A stretch of 64,000 nt of DNA from Gammaproteobacteria bacterium (GCA_013288885.1 JABDBA010000005.1:1-64000); one strand, 5' to 3'. Positions 8,164 to 20,653 are shown, counted from the first letter of the stretch. Notes: generated by a model from the letters alone, not told the origin. Program-made: numbers and translations.

Positions 8164-11100
8164 ATGTTGCCTACTACTAAACGAAAAAAAGAAAAGAGAG
8201 CACATCTAGCTGACACAACACCGGCTGGTTCACGGCGCGAATCAGTGGTTGGTGGTATGCAATCTACCCCTGAGATACCAAGAAATTTAAAGCAAGTGTT
8301 TGTCACTTTGCGGGAGGGAATAGTAAAAACTTATAACTTTGTGCTCCAAGGAGATATGGGTGACGCGAAAGCAGAATTGGAACAGATATTACAGCAAATA
8401 AAAAAAATAGATCCACAACAGACAAAAGTTCTTTTGCAAAATTTACATGATGCGATGTCGGAATATCATGCGGGTAATCTTAATGAATTACACGGTTTAG
8501 GTTTAAATGCCGATCTTAAAAAAGGCGCTGAAGCTTTTATATTCATTTCTTTGTTTTTAGCTCGCTGTTACGCTCCTATAGAAGCCCAAGGCCCTAAAGC
8601 TCTTCATCAATTGCGTTTGGCTGTTGATCAAATGAAAGATTTGCAGCCTGAAAAAATTAACAAAATAAGAGAACGGATAAATCTAGTTTATCCTTGGGAT
8701 AAGGAATCCTGGGAGCGTGTTGAAAGACATTTAGAAAAGTATCTACAAGAGAACTCAATCGCTGACGCTAGCAAAGTAATAAGCGAAGTTATTTTATTAG
8801 CGCGATATGTTAAAGATATGGTTCCTAAAGATATAATTTTAAAGCTGAAAAAATACCAATATCGTTTTAAAAATCCTGATGAATTTATCGCATTAGCTGA
8901 AGTTGTTTATCGCGCTATGAGCAAAAATAACCCATCCATTCGCTGGAAGAGTTATTTGCTCGATCGCTCGTTGGATATAGATCCATTAAATCGCCAAGCT
9001 ATTTATCGAGTTTTTCTGACAAGCGCTCCACCACCTTCGGAGGCAGATGTTGATGCTTGTATTACACCGGCAGAATTAATGGCGGATAAAGCGACTGCTG
9101 ATCAATTAGATAAATTAACAGAAAGATATCCACACTTATGGTTGCGTTGGATTGAAAATCATAGTCACCAACACGATAATGGCGCATTACAGCGACAACG
9201 AGAGGGAGGTATTAAGGGGCAACAATTTGTTCATCAACAAAAAGAAATCGAAAATCGGATTTTAGAAATTGATGCTGAATTTAAGCAAATAAACGATAAA
9301 CTTTTTAATTCCGATACTTCCGATGCTGAAATGGGACAATTAAATGTTAAGCGCGCGGAACTTGGGAAAGAAAAAGATCAATTAGAGCGGCAATTACCCA
9401 CGTTGCGTGTTGAAATTGTTAAATATCAAGAGCATATGTCCGCCGAAGGTTTTTCCCAAAAACTAACCAATATTTTAGATTTATGGAAAAAATTTAGTGA
9501 TAATGATAGCGAACCGCTAAAAACTTATGCCAGTCTTTTTTTAGCACTCTATTATAGTAGTATTGATTCATCGGTTGAGGCTTCGCACTATTTTAGTCGT
9601 GTAGATGCAAGTGTTGTTGAGTCTAAGCGCGAAGTGCTGGGCTTGGAAAAAATAAGCAATGATTTATTGAGTAAAGTAGTGCAGTGTTGCGCTCATCTTT
9701 CTGATAATGCACAAAAAATATTTGTCGTTTTTAAACTTGATGAACATTTAGAGAAGCTGAAGTTAGAAGCTCTTTATAGGTTTGTGCTTTTGCAGGGTGA
9801 TAAAGTCCTGCTTAATGGTCCAGGCACGCCTTTGCTTGGCGAGGCGTTGCGCTTTTTTGATGATGGTTATACTGAAGAATATCCATTTTTAAGCAAATTA
9901 AATTTCCCTGATTTTTTAAGATATGCCTATGATGTTCCAGAACAGGTTTGTAATCGAATATCAGATTTAGTAAGTAGTATTGCTAAACGAAAAGATGAGC
10001 TCATACAATTATTGACAGATGTAACAGTGCCAGCTGATCATTTAGTTTCTTTATTAAACTTTTTACCAGATACACAACAAGCAATTGATTTAGTCGCTAA
10101 ACCGCAAGAAGGTGCTGCATCACTAGCTGTTCGTTTAAAAGCGATTTCACCACAAACCAAGGTTTTAGTTGGTTCGCATAGCTATCACGTATTATGTGCT
10201 TTATTAAGCGATCATAATTGGGTAAAAAGTTGCACACCACAACAATTACAGACTTTAGTAAGCAAAATAGAGCCGGGGCAATTAGCAGAGATTTGGCGAA
10301 CACATCAAGATAAGCTTGAGAGCGCAGATGCCAGCACTGTTGCTAGTATGGCTCATTTATTGGTTGGTTTACTGAGTTATCAACATGGTGAAGCACAAGT
10401 AAAAGAGGGTGTGGAAAAAACTGCGCTTGAGTATCGGGTAGAATTATATGCGCAATTAATGGGAATGAGTGAAGGCCAATTAAAAATAGATTTCCTATCA
10501 TTTGAATCTTTATCTGCGATTATTGAATCCTACGATCCATTATTAGTTTCTTTTGCTGATAATGGTGATGGCAAAATAAAAGGTCGTGAAGCGTTGTATA
10601 AGTTTTTTATGGTGCTTTTTGCGCAAAGCCCCTTAATAGATAGATTAATCAATGATCGGTTTTCTGAGGACGAAAATTGGTTGGCAAATTTTTCTGATTA
10701 TTGCGCGGCGCTATTGACTGATGCTGATCCTATAATACAAAGCGCATCTAGAAAGGTGCTGAATAGATTGGAGCATTTTGCTGAGGGCCGGTTGGCAAGT
10801 GACGAATTTAGAGAGCAACTGCAGGCTAAATTAAACCGGGGCTATTTGCAAAAATATAAAAGATGGCTTGGCGATAATGCGCTAGCAGACAGTGTCGAGG
10901 TGGGGGTTTGGATACAAAAAATTATGGGTAATCCAGAGGAATTTGCAAAATTAACAGTAAGTGATATACGCGATCTTATCAAATGCTATGTTTCTATTTT
11001 TGATAAAAATATTGATGAAAGATCTAAGCAATTAAAACAACAACTTAAACAATTGCGCAGCGGAGAAAGAGAATTAGCTGCTCAATTAGATAGACATACA

Positions 11101-14100
11101 AAGTTGCTTTCTCGAATACAGTTAGAAGATGAAAAAAATCCTGGCGTAGATGGGGAAATGCATAAATTGCGGGGTGCAATAACAGACTGTGAACAACAAT
11201 TAGCACATTTGCAACGCTCGAATAATGCCAAGAAAGAACATGATTTATTAGAAAATTTAAAACGTAATATTGACGACCTTCCTGCTGCATATGCACATCT
11301 AAGTGCTGAAGATAAGAACAAGCTGCGCGAAAATGCTAAGAAAAAGTTAGTTGAATATCGTTTGACGGAACTCAATAAAACCAATTTCTTGGGTTTACAT
11401 TCTCCCACTGGAAGCAGGCATCATTTAAGTCATGAATTAGGTGCCGGGCGCTTAACCGATAGTCAGCAGTTGTACGATGCCAATGGTGAATCTATTGGTA
11501 CATTGGGTAGAGATGGTGTTGCGCGTACGCAATATACTATGCTTGGAGTTTTATCGCAGGATCAACGCCAAGTGCTCGGTCAAAAAGGCAATCTTGTTGG
11601 CACGATAAACGATTATGATGAATTGGTAATTGATCGAAAGACAGTTGGTTATATAGAATTTGATAATGAAGAAATTTCTTCGTTACATGAAGAGAAATAT
11701 GAGGCTGCTAAACCTAAACTGAGTGGGATAATATATAGTGATGCCCCTGAAGAAATAACCTCTTCTCAAGTTCAAGATACTAATGTTGAATATGTTTATG
11801 ATCCTGCGACCATTATAGGTTCCATAGATGAAAAGGGGCATATTCATTTGGGTAAAATGGTTAAACAAGCTGGGCAGCAGGTTTATAACCACCAGCACGA
11901 ACTTGTAGGTGTACTTAGTCCAGAAGGTAGAGTGCAACAAGAACGCGCATTTAGCGCAGATGATCTTCTTGATATTTTATTTTTTGGTTCTATGGCTGAT
12001 GTTAAGAAATTTTTAAACAGTGGATTTTTTGGTAGTGGTGAAACGACTAATAGCATATTTGAAGAAATAGTTGCAGATAAAAACCTTCGCAGTACAGGTG
12101 GCTCGACAAGTGGTATAGAACGATTTTTTGCAGAATTAAGTGGTTCGTCAAAAGAACGTCAAGAATTGTTATTGCCCAAATTTTTAAGTTTTCTAACAAC
12201 TATTCACCCTGTCTTGTCAAAAATGGAGTGGGCTGTAGTATTAGATTCTTGTGCGATAGTTCAAATATCAGAAATTTTACAGGCTTATTCTAAACAACAA
12301 TCCCAAAAAGTAAAACAGTCGGCGAAACCGCTATTGTTGGCGGCACTGGCTCATCAAGGTTATGTTGGATATTTAATGGGGGCTGAAACGAGTAAGTTGT
12401 ATTTACTAAAAATGTTAACCGCGAGTGGTTTGGCAGAGAGTGATGTTACAAATCTCATAGAAGATAGTAGTCTTTCTGATACACTAAAAAATTTACTGCG
12501 ATTTCATTTATTGCTCCATTCAGTTAAGGCGAATGCGCCTCTTGATGCAAATGCTAAGTCTTTAATTAAAAAAATTGATTTTACGGTGATGCCCTCAGCG
12601 TCAATCATAGGGCTAAATAAGGAAGTGCGAATCAAAATTTTACCTCTGTTGTTAGCTTATAATTGCTCAGAAGAAGTTATCAAACATTTTTCAAATGGGT
12701 TTGATTTTGCTGATAAAAAAATAATATTCGATGCAATTCTCACCGAAGACACGGATTATAGCCTGAAGACTAAAGAGGGCCGCTATAGAATAGAAAAAAG
12801 ATTAAAGGGAATAATTGATTCGGCTTCTTTTGGTCTTACTGGCTTGCTTGATTATATTGCACAACAAAATGTGTCTATACAAAGAAACTTTGCGAGATTT
12901 GTTCTACATAGTGCAGCTTTATCTAATCAAGTATGGGATGCAAGCGATGCAGATAAGCAGAAGTTTTATCAGTTAATAGCAAAAATATTTCCTTGTGATT
13001 ATGTGGGTCATTTGCGAGTTGACCAAACTCCTTTTGGCGAGAAAAAGAAAGAATATCTTGATTTTCCTGTCGAAGGTCGGCGCTTGCTTTATCGTAGTAT
13101 CGAAACGCAGTGGGATGTTTTTAAAGATGCTGTGAGTAAGTTTGATCCACAACTATTTCCTGAGGCTGCTCGCGATTGGATACGGTTTTATCTAAAGGGT
13201 TTGGTATCTAGAAGAATCAAAGCACAAAATTCGACACCAGTAACACGTGAGCATTCCAAAGAGTTAATAGCAATGGCGGGTAGTCAAGGAATAATCGATA
13301 TTTTTCAGTATCCAAGACAAAAATTGGTAGGGTTAGCTGGTGTACATGAATCTTTATTAGAGTATGTGCCTACCTATATTGTGGGTTGGAGTAATGCCCA
13401 ATCAGAGCAAGTATCTCAATCAAAAAAAACACTGGAGTATGTACAAAAAATAACTGGTGTTTATATGGCAAGAACACTGGATGGCCAAAGTAAAATGCTG
13501 GAGTTTATGGGTAGTAATTGTGAAACGCTGAAAAAATTTGCTTTGGCAAGCTTATTAAGTAGCTATAACAGTTTAGAATATTTGTCGACAAGAAGAAGTA
13601 ATTTTGTGCAATGTAATCTCGATTTATTGGTTGCGGAAGTAAATTTTTCTCAAAGCCAGGTGGAAAAAGACGCTACTGCACAAAATTTAAAAAATTATAG
13701 CAAAGATCCACAACGTGTTGCGCTATATCAAGAAGGACATTTCTTTAGAAAACTATTTAATTTAAAACCATCTGTGCCTAAGTACGTGGTCATGCAAGCT
13801 GAAAATGCGTCACAAAATGTAGTTCGCGCAGAAGAACGCTGCGAGGTTCCGCGCGTCAAACAATTAACTGCACAGCAAGATGTCGATGGAGTTAAAAAGG
13901 TCATGAGTTGTTTCCAAGCTCAAGGAACAGCTGCTGTAACAAACCATTTCAAGATGCTTGGTGGCGAACGAGTTGAAGGAAAAGCTACAAGGCATTGTGA
14001 AAATATTGTTTTATTGGCTAAGTTGTGTGAGGATTATAAAGCTGATGCAATGTTGACCGACGAAACGATAACGATCGCCAAAGCGGCTAAGAAAGAAGCT

Positions 14101-14514
14101 GAGCGCGAAATTAAAAAGGCTGAATGGTCAGCGAGTGCAAATCCCTTTAAAAAAATTGGCAGTGCCTTGTGGAAAGGATGGGATTGGTTAACAGGTTATA
14201 AGCCAGAATATGTCGTTCCAGCGAAAACCGATCATAAACATACCGTTAGCGGGCAAGTACAGATGCCGGTTACTGTCAGAGCAGAGAGTGGCAATCAAGA
14301 CATAGAAGGCAGAATGGGCGGCAGAATTCATTCATCTGTTAATGGATTGGGTAGCAGGCGCAACACCGCTAATAATCGTCCTTCGTCGCGAGTGGAAGGA
14401 GTTGCAGCCCAGATAATGGAAGAGGTTGATGATGAAGTGCAACAGCAGGGTATGCCTTCTTTTGTACCACAATCATCTACTCCTCCGGCTACGCGTAGTC
14501 CTGCGGCGGCTTAA
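8164..14514 (+). CDS. Giant protein of unknown function (2116 aa), effector-like
   Basis: I do not recognise a family. The protein is mostly helical and soluble, with no signal peptide or clear membrane segment. The N-terminus is very basic (KRKKEKR, residues 6-12). Coiled-coil-like, K/E/Q-rich stretches lie at about 339-425 and 945-1036. Between about 1103 and 1260 a short beta-type motif of the form hGxh (IGTL, LGVL, VGTI, VGYI, IGSI, VGVL) occurs six times. The last 130 residues are polar, with a Ser/Pro/Ala-rich tail. The start is preceded by TTGAGGTG (SD). Its stop overlaps the stop of convergent rlmH (shared TTAA). Size, tail and position between housekeeping operons are typical of host-directed proteins of Legionellales; function is not inferable. 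Confidence 0.85.
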   Translation: MLPTTKRKKEKRAHLADTTPAGSRRESVVGGMQSTPEIPRNLKQVFVTLREGIVKTYNFVLQGDMGDAKAELEQILQQIKKIDPQQTKVLLQNLHDAMSEYHAGNLNELHGLGLNADLKKGAEAFIFISLFLARCYAPIEAQGPKALHQLRLAVDQMKDLQPEKINKIRERINLVYPWDKESWERVERHLEKYLQENSIADASKVISEVILLARYVKDMVPKDIILKLKKYQYRFKNPDEFIALAEVVYRAMSKNNPSIRWKSYLLDRSLDIDPLNRQAIYRVFLTSAPPPSEADVDACITPAELMADKATADQLDKLTERYPHLWLRWIENHSHQHDNGALQRQREGGIKGQQFVHQQKEIENRILEIDAEFKQINDKLFNSDTSDAEMGQLNVKRAELGKEKDQLERQLPTLRVEIVKYQEHMSAEGFSQKLTNILDLWKKFSDNDSEPLKTYASLFLALYYSSIDSSVEASHYFSRVDASVVESKREVLGLEKISNDLLSKVVQCCAHLSDNAQKIFVVFKLDEHLEKLKLEALYRFVLLQGDKVLLNGPGTPLLGEALRFFDDGYTEEYPFLSKLNFPDFLRYAYDVPEQVCNRISDLVSSIAKRKDELIQLLTDVTVPADHLVSLLNFLPDTQQAIDLVAKPQEGAASLAVRLKAISPQTKVLVGSHSYHVLCALLSDHNWVKSCTPQQLQTLVSKIEPGQLAEIWRTHQDKLESADASTVASMAHLLVGLLSYQHGEAQVKEGVEKTALEYRVELYAQLMGMSEGQLKIDFLSFESLSAIIESYDPLLVSFADNGDGKIKGREALYKFFMVLFAQSPLIDRLINDRFSEDENWLANFSDYCAALLTDADPIIQSASRKVLNRLEHFAEGRLASDEFREQLQAKLNRGYLQKYKRWLGDNALADSVEVGVWIQKIMGNPEEFAKLTVSDIRDLIKCYVSIFDKNIDERSKQLKQQLKQLRSGERELAAQLDRHTKLLSRIQLEDEKNPGVDGEMHKLRGAITDCEQQLAHLQRSNNAKKEHDLLENLKRNIDDLPAAYAHLSAEDKNKLRENAKKKLVEYRLTELNKTNFLGLHSPTGSRHHLSHELGAGRLTDSQQLYDANGESIGTLGRDGVARTQYTMLGVLSQDQRQVLGQKGNLVGTINDYDELVIDRKTVGYIEFDNEEISSLHEEKYEAAKPKLSGIIYSDAPEEITSSQVQDTNVEYVYDPATIIGSIDEKGHIHLGKMVKQAGQQVYNHQHELVGVLSPEGRVQQERAFSADDLLDILFFGSMADVKKFLNSGFFGSGETTNSIFEEIVADKNLRSTGGSTSGIERFFAELSGSSKERQELLLPKFLSFLTTIHPVLSKMEWAVVLDSCAIVQISEILQAYSKQQSQKVKQSAKPLLLAALAHQGYVGYLMGAETSKLYLLKMLTASGLAESDVTNLIEDSSLSDTLKNLLRFHLLLHSVKANAPLDANAKSLIKKIDFTVMPSASIIGLNKEVRIKILPLLLAYNCSEEVIKHFSNGFDFADKKIIFDAILTEDTDYSLKTKEGRYRIEKRLKGIIDSASFGLTGLLDYIAQQNVSIQRNFARFVLHSAALSNQVWDASDADKQKFYQLIAKIFPCDYVGHLRVDQTPFGEKKKEYLDFPVEGRRLLYRSIETQWDVFKDAVSKFDPQLFPEAARDWIRFYLKGLVSRRIKAQNSTPVTREHSKELIAMAGSQGIIDIFQYPRQKLVGLAGVHESLLEYVPTYIVGWSNAQSEQVSQSKKTLEYVQKITGVYMARTLDGQSKMLEFMGSNCETLKKFALASLLSSYNSLEYLSTRRSNFVQCNLDLLVAEVNFSQSQVEKDATAQNLKNYSKDPQRVALYQEGHFFRKLFNLKPSVPKYVVMQAENASQNVVRAEERCEVPRVKQLTAQQDVDGVKKVMSCFQAQGTAAVTNHFKMLGGERVEGKATRHCENIVLLAKLCEDYKADAMLTDETITIAKAAKKEAEREIKKAEWSASANPFKKIGSALWKGWDWLTGYKPEYVVPAKTDHKHTVSGQVQMPVTVRAESGNQDIEGRMGGRIHSSVNGLGSRRNTANNRPSSRVEGVAAQIMEEVDDEVQQQGMPSFVPQSSTPPATRSPAAA

Positions 14515-14978
14515 CGATGATACGGATGCCCCTTCAACAAGCTCCAGGCGCGGTAGATTTGTTCGGCGACGATCACTCTGACGAGCGGATGGGGCAGGGT
14601 CAACAGCGAGAGCGACCATTGTTGTTCTGCTTTTGCTAAGCAGGCGGGGGCTAAACCTTCGGGGCCGCCGATCAATAAACTGATATCACGCCCGTCTAAT
14701 TGCCAGCGTTGGATTTGTTGCGCTAATGTTGGCGTATCCCATTGTTTGCCACGCACTTCTAACGCGATGATATGATTATTTTTGGGGATGGCGGCGAGCA
14801 TGCGTTCGCCTTCGTTATAAGTGATGCGTTTTATATCGGCATTTTTACCGCGTTTTTCGGCTTCGATTTCGATTAACTGCAAGCGACAATCTTGTGATAA
14901 GCGTTTGGCATATTCTTGATAGCCTGTCTCGACCCAGCTTGGCATATGGATGCCGACGGCTATTAAATTTATATTCAC
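14511..14978 (-). CDS. rlmH: 23S rRNA (pseudouridine1915-N3)-methyltransferase RlmH
   Basis: SPOUT-family methyltransferase acting on pseudouridine 1915 in helix 69 of 23S rRNA. The 155 residues match the family length; LLIGGPEGL and [18 protein letters not shown] are the knot signature that binds SAM, and the C-terminal YHR is typical. Translation starts at GTG (14978) immediately after the rsfS stop codon, so it is coupled to rsfS. It is the last gene of the leuS operon and shares its TTAA stop region with the convergent giant gene. Confidence 0.96.
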   Translation of the reverse strand: MNINLIAVGIHMPSWVETGYQEYAKRLSQDCRLQLIEIEAEKRGKNADIKRITYNEGERMLAAIPKNNHIIALEVRGKQWDTPTLAQQIQRWQLDGRDISLLIGGPEGLAPACLAKAEQQWSLSLLTLPHPLVRVIVAEQIYRAWSLLKGHPYHR

Positions 14979-15329
14979 TTATTCTTCCATTGCCTTCACA
15001 TCCCATAATTTTTCTAAATTATAGAACGTGCGTACTGGCACTAACATAATATGGACTACCACATCGATGAGATCGACCAAGATCCATTCGTTCTCTTTAT
15101 CGCCTTCCACGCCAAATGGCCGAAAATGTTGCGCTTTAGCATTGGTCACTACATAATCTGCTAAGGTTTTGACATGGCGGTTCGACGTACCGCTACAAAT
15201 GATCATATAGTCCGTTACGCTGGTTAGCTTGCGCACATCGAGCGTGACAATGTTGATCCCTTTATGGTCTTTGAGGGTTTTAAGGACTAATTTTTTTAAA
15301 GTTTGTGTTTCTTGTGCTGGATTTTTCAT
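14979..15329 (-). CDS. rsfS: Ribosomal silencing factor RsfS
   Basis: Binds ribosomal protein L14 and blocks subunit joining when nutrients are scarce. It has 116 residues, the normal size for the RsfS/DUF143/Iojap family. Visible motifs are SVTDYMIICSGTSNRHV and the tail segment WILVDLIDVVVHIM. It overlaps nadD by 4 bp and abuts rlmH with no gap, the canonical nadD-rsfS-rlmH order. Confidence 0.96.
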   Translation of the reverse strand: MKNPAQETQTLKKLVLKTLKDHKGINIVTLDVRKLTSVTDYMIICSGTSNRHVKTLADYVVTNAKAQHFRPFGVEGDKENEWILVDLIDVVVHIMLVPVRTFYNLEKLWDVKAMEE

Positions 15330-15967
15330 GGTTTTAAATATAATTTATTTTGGATGATATAGTTTAGCACACTATCGGGCAGTAAATAACGGGGATTTAG
15401 CCCCTTTGCTAACTGCTCGCGAATAGTAGTGGCGGCAATGGCTAATTGAGCGAGATGGGTCATATAAATTTTCCCGGCTGGCGCATTGTGTAATAATTCT
15501 AAATCATCGGTTTTATGTTGCCACAGAAATTTTGCGATGGTGCCATCTTTGGGCAACACATAATCAGGGCGCATCTCGATAAACAAATGCGCATGTTCGA
15601 TGAGTTCTTGCCAACGTTGCCATTGATCAAGTGTGGCTAAAGTATCGCTGCCTAAAATCAGCCACAATGGGGTGTCACCTAATTCTGCCCGCAAGGATAA
15701 CAACGTATCAATAGTATAAGAAGGCCCACTGCGTTGTAATTCACGATCATCGACCACTAAACCAGGTTGTTGATCGATCGCTAATTTAAGCATGGCTAAA
15801 CGGTGCTCAGCAGATGCATCGGTTGGTTTTTTTAATACTGGAATTTGACAAGGGATCAAGCGGATTTCTTGCAAGTCAAATTGCTGATAAATTTCCAGCG
15901 CCGTGCGTAGATGACCAAAATGAATCGGATCAAAAGTACCACCTAATATGCCAATGGGTTTTTTCAT
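15326..15967 (-). CDS. nadD: Nicotinate-nucleotide adenylyltransferase
   Basis: Transfers AMP from ATP to nicotinate mononucleotide, making deamido-NAD in NAD synthesis. It has 213 residues. The nucleotidyltransferase motif GGTFDPIHFGHLR lies near the N-terminus; LILGSDTL and the C-terminal ISxT-like block (here ATTIREQL, one Ser missing from the usual form) follow. The ATG at 15967 overlaps the holA stop by 4 bp and yields the family N-terminus; the open frame to 16021 would add 18 residues coded inside holA. Confidence 0.94.
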   Translation of the reverse strand: MKKPIGILGGTFDPIHFGHLRTALEIYQQFDLQEIRLIPCQIPVLKKPTDASAEHRLAMLKLAIDQQPGLVVDDRELQRSGPSYTIDTLLSLRAELGDTPLWLILGSDTLATLDQWQRWQELIEHAHLFIEMRPDYVLPKDGTIAKFLWQHKTDDLELLHNAPAGKIYMTHLAQLAIAATTIREQLAKGLNPRYLLPDSVLNYIIQNKLYLKP

Positions 15968-16977
15968 GGTATTCCAGCGATGCCAGCCGTGCCTAATGCT
16001 AAGCGAGAAAGTTGATCCCACACATTGCCTAATTCAACGCCTTTAATAGTGCGATCAACAATGCCTGCTTGTTGCAATAGTTTATGAAGAGTGGATGTTG
16101 AATGTTTTTGTAACGCGTGACGAAAAAATGGTTTGCGCTTTTCCCAGATATATTGTTGTTGCAAGGCCCTTTCGACGGGCATGCCTTGCGCAGTGGCGGT
16201 GGCCAATGTCGATAAGCTTCTTAATTCACGCGTCAACGCCCATAAAATTAACGTGGGCTCAATACCTTCGCCTTTTAAATTAGCCAGAATACGCAAAATG
16301 CGTTTACCATTGCCTTGCAAACACGCATCGCCTAACGCAAAAATATCAAAGTGGGTATGGTTGCTCAGTGCTGTTGCAATTTGTTCAGTGGTTAATGTGC
16401 CTTGGCCGTATAACAAACGTAATTTTTCAATTTCTTGTGCCGCAGCTAATAAATTCCCTTCCGTGCTATCGAGTAATAATTGAATGCCAGCGGAAGGTAC
16501 TTTCAGTTCAGCTTTGTGCAGGCGTTGTTGTAGCCATTGCGTAAATTGATTGTTATCGAGCGGCCAAACTTGTAGCGTAACACCCACTTTAGCAATAGCT
16601 GTAAACCATGCACTGCGTTGTGTTGCGGCTTCTAGTTTTCCCGTAATGATAATTAATATTTTATCAGGCGGTGGTTTTGCCGCATAGGCTTGTAGCGCTT
16701 TGCTGCCCGCATCACCTAATTGATTGACTACGCGCAATTCTAATAATTGTTTATCGCTGAACAGTGAACGCGTGTTGGTATTATTAAAAAAATTCGGCCA
16801 TGAAAAACCGGTTTCACAATGAAACACTTGCCGTTCGCTAAAACCACGTTGCACGGCTTGAGTACGAATTGCTTCACAACTTTCTTGCACTAACAATGTT
16901 TCATCGCCGCTCACTAAATACATCGGCAGCAGATTTTTCTGCAAGTGAGCGGTTAATTGATCAGGGCGCAGTTGCAT
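15964..16977 (-). CDS. holA: DNA polymerase III subunit delta
   Basis: Delta subunit of the clamp loader, which opens the beta ring. It has 337 residues (E. coli 343). Recognised by the N-terminal LYLVSGDE-type segment (MYLVSGDETLL), the NTRSLFSDKQLLELR block and the central FDIFALGDACLQGN helix region, in the usual position between lptE and nadD. It overlaps lptE by 17 bp and nadD by 4 bp. Confidence 0.95.
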   Translation of the reverse strand: MQLRPDQLTAHLQKNLLPMYLVSGDETLLVQESCEAIRTQAVQRGFSERQVFHCETGFSWPNFFNNTNTRSLFSDKQLLELRVVNQLGDAGSKALQAYAAKPPPDKILIIITGKLEAATQRSAWFTAIAKVGVTLQVWPLDNNQFTQWLQQRLHKAELKVPSAGIQLLLDSTEGNLLAAAQEIEKLRLLYGQGTLTTEQIATALSNHTHFDIFALGDACLQGNGKRILRILANLKGEGIEPTLILWALTRELRSLSTLATATAQGMPVERALQQQYIWEKRKPFFRHALQKHSTSTLHKLLQQAGIVDRTIKGVELGNVWDQLSRLALGTAGIAGIP

Positions 16978-17542
16978 TTTTGTTACCTGATAGAGGGGAT
17001 GCTTGCGGCATTATCCCCGCGTTGCTTAATGTTTGTTGTGTTACATGCGATCGCAAGCGGCCTAAGATCTGCACTATAGCATCGCGTTGCATTTCGGTTT
17101 GTAAACCGCTTTGAACATTTAGATCACCCAATATTTGATTGGCAGCCGCCGAGTAAGCGCGCGTTGCCATCACGGATTGTGGTGCTTGAATAATACGACC
17201 ATGTTCATCCAACAATTGATAGGTGACGGTATAAGTGAGCAGATAAGTGCTCATTTGCCCGCTGGATCCTTGGCTGGTTAATTGCTGGCCCGATTGTTCG
17301 GATAATATTTGCAAGGCAACCGGTGCGGTATCAGAAGTTTCTGTGACAGTGACACCAACCGCTGTTAAAGTTTGGCTGAGTTGTTTGGTAAATGCACCAT
17401 AAGGGTCATTTGATTGTACGTATAAAACGCGCAATGCTGGCGGCAGTGGTTCGTGCCCGCGCAAATGAAAACCGCAACCGGTTAATAGTAACAGGCTAAA
17501 GATTAATAATAATTTGGTGGTCAGTTGCATTGGTTTCATCAT
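16961..17542 (-). CDS. lptE: LPS-assembly lipoprotein LptE
   Basis: Outer-membrane lipoprotein that plugs the LptD barrel and delivers lipopolysaccharide to the cell surface. It has 193 residues. A signal peptide with lipobox LLTGC (acylated Cys about residue 23) is followed by GFHLRG, the family hallmark. It overlaps holA by 17 bp and lies 14 bp after leuS, the standard gammaproteobacterial order. Its presence implies a normal LPS-bearing outer membrane. Confidence 0.95.
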   Translation of the reverse strand: MMKPMQLTTKLLLIFSLLLLTGCGFHLRGHEPLPPALRVLYVQSNDPYGAFTKQLSQTLTAVGVTVTETSDTAPVALQILSEQSGQQLTSQGSSGQMSTYLLTYTVTYQLLDEHGRIIQAPQSVMATRAYSAAANQILGDLNVQSGLQTEMQRDAIVQILGRLRSHVTQQTLSNAGIMPQASPLSGNKNATAP

Positions 17543-17556
17543 ATTTTTCCGTTTTT

Positions 17557-20025
17557 TTACACCACAATATTCACTAATTTTTTACCCACTACAATTATCT
17601 TTTTGACCGCTTTATCTTGCAAATGTTGTTTTACGTTTGCTTCACCTAAAGCAGCAGTTTTAATCGCTTCTTCATTAGCATCGGTAGCAATAGTAATATT
17701 ACCACGTAATTTGCCATTCACTTGTATCACCAAGGTTATTTGATCGGCTTTTAAAGCAGTGAGATCGGGTTTTGGCCATTCCGCATTAAGAATGAGGTCT
17801 GCAAAGCCGAGTTGTTGCCAAAGCGTGTGTGTAATATGTGGCACGATAGGGGCTAATAAACGCAATAAAAAGCTAAAACCTTGTTGAATGATGCATATTG
17901 AATTGGCATCATCTAATTTTAATTCGGTCACTAATGTTTGCAATAAATTTAGTAGTTTCATGCCACCCGAAACAACGGTGTTAAATTGCTGACGCTCAAA
18001 ATCATTATAAGCTTGTCGTAATATTTCATGAATTTGGCGTTGCGCTTCGCGTTGCTGCGCATCTAATGTTTCGAGGTTAATAGCAGCCGTGTTGATAGTC
18101 GCAAATAAATTATTATTGGCAAAAGCAAACGCCCATAATCTTTTTAAGAAACGGTGTGAACCATCGACGCCGCTATCGGACCATTCTAAAGAATGTTCGG
18201 GCGGGGCAGCAAACATACTAAATAAACGAATAGTATCTACGCCATATTTATCGATCAATCCTTTGGGGTCAACCGTGTTGCCTTTCGATTTAGACATTTT
18301 GGAACCGTCTTTTAACACCATGCCTTGTGTTAGCAAACGAGTGAAAGGTTCATTGGAATTAATCAAGCCCGCATCACGCATTAATTTATGGAAGAAGCGC
18401 GCGTAGAGTAAATGCATCACCGCGTGTTCGATACCGCCGATATATTGATCGACCGGCGTCCAATAGTTCGCCCGATCATCAAGCATCGATTTATTTTGAT
18501 CATTACAAGCGAAGCGCGCGTAATACCACGATGATTCGATGAAAGTATCGAAAGTATCGGTTTCACGTTGAGCAGGTTTGCCACACGTCGGGCATTTAGT
18601 TTGCAAAAATTCTGGCATATTTTTTAACGGTGAACTCGCGCCAGTGAACTCTACGTTTTCTGGCAAAACAACCGGCAAATCTTTTTCAGGAACCGGCACA
18701 GCACCACACGATTGGCAATAAATTATTGGCACCGGTGTGCCCCAATAACGTTGTCGTGATACGCTCCAATCACGGATACGATAATGGATTTCTTTTTTGC
18801 CGTGTTGCTTTTGTACCAAATAATCGGCAATAGCTTTTAATGCGGCAGCCGAAGTTAAACCGGTAAATTTTTCAGAATTAATCAGTGTGCCGTAGGGCAT
18901 GTAAGCGCTCTGCGTGAAGTCATGGTTGATATTATTTTCCGGTGCGATGACTTGTTTGATCGGCAGGTGATATTTTTGCGCAAATTCAAAATCGCGTTGA
19001 TCGTGTGCGGGCACTGCCATTACTGCACCAGTGCCATAATCCATCAGCACAAAATTGGCAATCCAAATAGGTAACTGTTCGCCAGTGATGGGGTGAATGG
19101 CTTTTAGACCCGTATCGATGCCGCTTTTTTCTTGCGTAGCGATCACGGCTTCTGCAGTGGGGAGGTTGCGGCATTCCGCCAAATAATTTTGCAACGCAGG
19201 GTTAGCTTTTGCCATTTGTTGCGCTAATGGGTGATCATCTGCAATCGCCAAATAAGTGCAGCCGAGTAAGGTGTCAGCGCGGGTGGTAAAAATTTCTAGT
19301 TTTTGTTGTTGGTTTAACACATCAAAATAAATCACTAAACCTTCTGAACGTCCAATCCAATTGCGTTGCATGGTACGCACTTCGTCTGGCCAGTGCTCTA
19401 GTGTATCTAGATCGTTTAATAATTCTTCAGCATAAGCAGTGATCTTTAAAAACCATTGCGGAATTTCGCGTCGTTCGACAAGAGCGCCCGATCGCCAACC
19501 ACAGCCGTTGATGACTTGTTCATTGGCTAAAATAGTTTGGTCGACGGGATCCCAATTAACTATTGCACTTTTTTTATAAACTAAACCTTTGGCAAAAAGT
19601 TGGGTGAAGAACCATTGCTCCCAGCGATAATATTCAGGTTTGCAAGTGGTGATTTCGCGTGACCAATCATACGCAAATCCTAAATTTTTGAATTGTTGGC
19701 GCATGTAATCGATATTTTCGTAAGTCCATTTTGCGGGCGCGACCTTGTGTTTGATTGCCGCATTTTCGGCAGGTAATCCGAACGCATCCCAACCAATTGG
19801 CTGCAATACATTTTTACCCAGCATACGTTGGTAACGGGCAATTACATCGCCGATGGTGTAATTACGCACATGCCCCATATGCAGCTGCCCGCTGGGGTAG
19901 GGGAACATGGCGAGGCAATAAAATTTTTCCCGTTTCGTGTCTTCAATGGCTTTAAAACACTGTTGTTTTTCCCACAATTGCTGGGTTTCTTGTTCAATAA
20001 TTTGTGGCTGATATTGTTCTTGCAT
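17557..20025 (-). CDS. leuS: Leucyl-tRNA synthetase
   Basis: Class I aminoacyl-tRNA synthetase that charges tRNA-Leu and edits mischarged products. It has 822 residues. The HIGH-type motif is HMGH at residues 49-52, the KMSKS loop is MSKSKGN near residue 578, and the editing domain (inserted between about 220 and 420) contains TTRADTLLG-like TTRADTL and [16 protein letters not shown]. It is the first gene of the operon that continues with lptE, holA, nadD, rsfS and rlmH. Confidence 0.97.
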   Translation of the reverse strand: MQEQYQPQIIEQETQQLWEKQQCFKAIEDTKREKFYCLAMFPYPSGQLHMGHVRNYTIGDVIARYQRMLGKNVLQPIGWDAFGLPAENAAIKHKVAPAKWTYENIDYMRQQFKNLGFAYDWSREITTCKPEYYRWEQWFFTQLFAKGLVYKKSAIVNWDPVDQTILANEQVINGCGWRSGALVERREIPQWFLKITAYAEELLNDLDTLEHWPDEVRTMQRNWIGRSEGLVIYFDVLNQQQKLEIFTTRADTLLGCTYLAIADDHPLAQQMAKANPALQNYLAECRNLPTAEAVIATQEKSGIDTGLKAIHPITGEQLPIWIANFVLMDYGTGAVMAVPAHDQRDFEFAQKYHLPIKQVIAPENNINHDFTQSAYMPYGTLINSEKFTGLTSAAALKAIADYLVQKQHGKKEIHYRIRDWSVSRQRYWGTPVPIIYCQSCGAVPVPEKDLPVVLPENVEFTGASSPLKNMPEFLQTKCPTCGKPAQRETDTFDTFIESSWYYARFACNDQNKSMLDDRANYWTPVDQYIGGIEHAVMHLLYARFFHKLMRDAGLINSNEPFTRLLTQGMVLKDGSKMSKSKGNTVDPKGLIDKYGVDTIRLFSMFAAPPEHSLEWSDSGVDGSHRFLKRLWAFAFANNNLFATINTAAINLETLDAQQREAQRQIHEILRQAYNDFERQQFNTVVSGGMKLLNLLQTLVTELKLDDANSICIIQQGFSFLLRLLAPIVPHITHTLWQQLGFADLILNAEWPKPDLTALKADQITLVIQVNGKLRGNITIATDANEEAIKTAALGEANVKQHLQDKAVKKIIVVGKKLVNIVV

Positions 20026-20134
20026 GGGTGTGCTTGTCTATATATAAAAATTGAGTGTCATTCTAGCCGTTTTCTGTGGGCAAGTAATCAAATTGTAACA
20101 TTTTATTTAAATGTGTTGACGGATAGATAGTTTT

Positions 20135-20227
20135 AAGGTAATGTTTTTATTACCTTATAAAACATTTGCTCACGGTCGTGAGCGAAATAAAAGGCATATT
20201 TGTTATATATGATATATATGCTATAAT
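20135..20227 (+). promoter_or_regulatory. Promoter and dyads of the toxin-antitoxin-like pair
   Basis: A strong promoter is visible: TTGTTA at 20200-20205, 16 bp, TATAAT at 20222-20227, with the ATG at 20249 after AGG. Upstream lie two dyads: AAGGTAAT/ATTACCTT (20135-20142/20149-20156) and GCTCACG/CGTGAGC (20168-20174/20177-20183). The second one has a sequence relative just downstream of the gene pair at 21291-21312. Repressor-binding or hairpin function is inferred. Confidence 0.6.
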
Positions 20228-20248
20228 TAACAAAGAAGTAGGTGAAAG

Positions 20249-20653
20249 ATGCAAATAATCATTACTGAATGGGCCCTTAATTCATATTTAGAGTTAAAGG
20301 GTGAGCAAGTGTTTAGTAGTAGTGAATACCAAAATTTAATTAGGCCAGATGTTTTACGATTAAAAAAATTTCCACATGACACCAAATTTAAACAAGGTAA
20401 ATTTTGGTCGGTAGCGCAAGATAATAGAAGTGGTTTAATAATTCCTAATGGGTATAAAATGAAATGGCATCAGATTGGCAATGGTCTTATTCAATTACGG
20501 TTAACTATCGGTGTTTTTGCCGATCAATGTTTTTTGTGTGAAGCCTATGTTAAGGGAAATGAAAAACAAGAGCGAAGAAAATTAGCTAAATTTAAAACGT
20601 ATTTAAAAATGATTCGTTTGAATCGCTATACAATTCGAGGAAAATTAACATGA
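20249..20653 (+). CDS. Putative toxin of a type II TA-like pair (134 aa)
   Basis: Small basic protein I cannot assign to a named family with confidence. It has the size, charge and mixed alpha/beta look of RelE/HigB-like toxins, with a Lys/Arg-rich C-terminal helix (residues about 105-134). The next gene, overlapping by 4 bp (ATGA), encodes a protein with a C-terminal XRE-type helix-turn-helix, so gene order is toxin first, as in higBA-like modules. A strong promoter with palindromes lies upstream. Alternative reading: a phage- or plasmid-derived pair of unknown role. The TA assignment rests on context. Confidence 0.55.
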   Translation: MQIIITEWALNSYLELKGEQVFSSSEYQNLIRPDVLRLKKFPHDTKFKQGKFWSVAQDNRSGLIIPNGYKMKWHQIGNGLIQLRLTIGVFADQCFLCEAYVKGNEKQERRKLAKFKTYLKMIRLNRYTIRGKLT

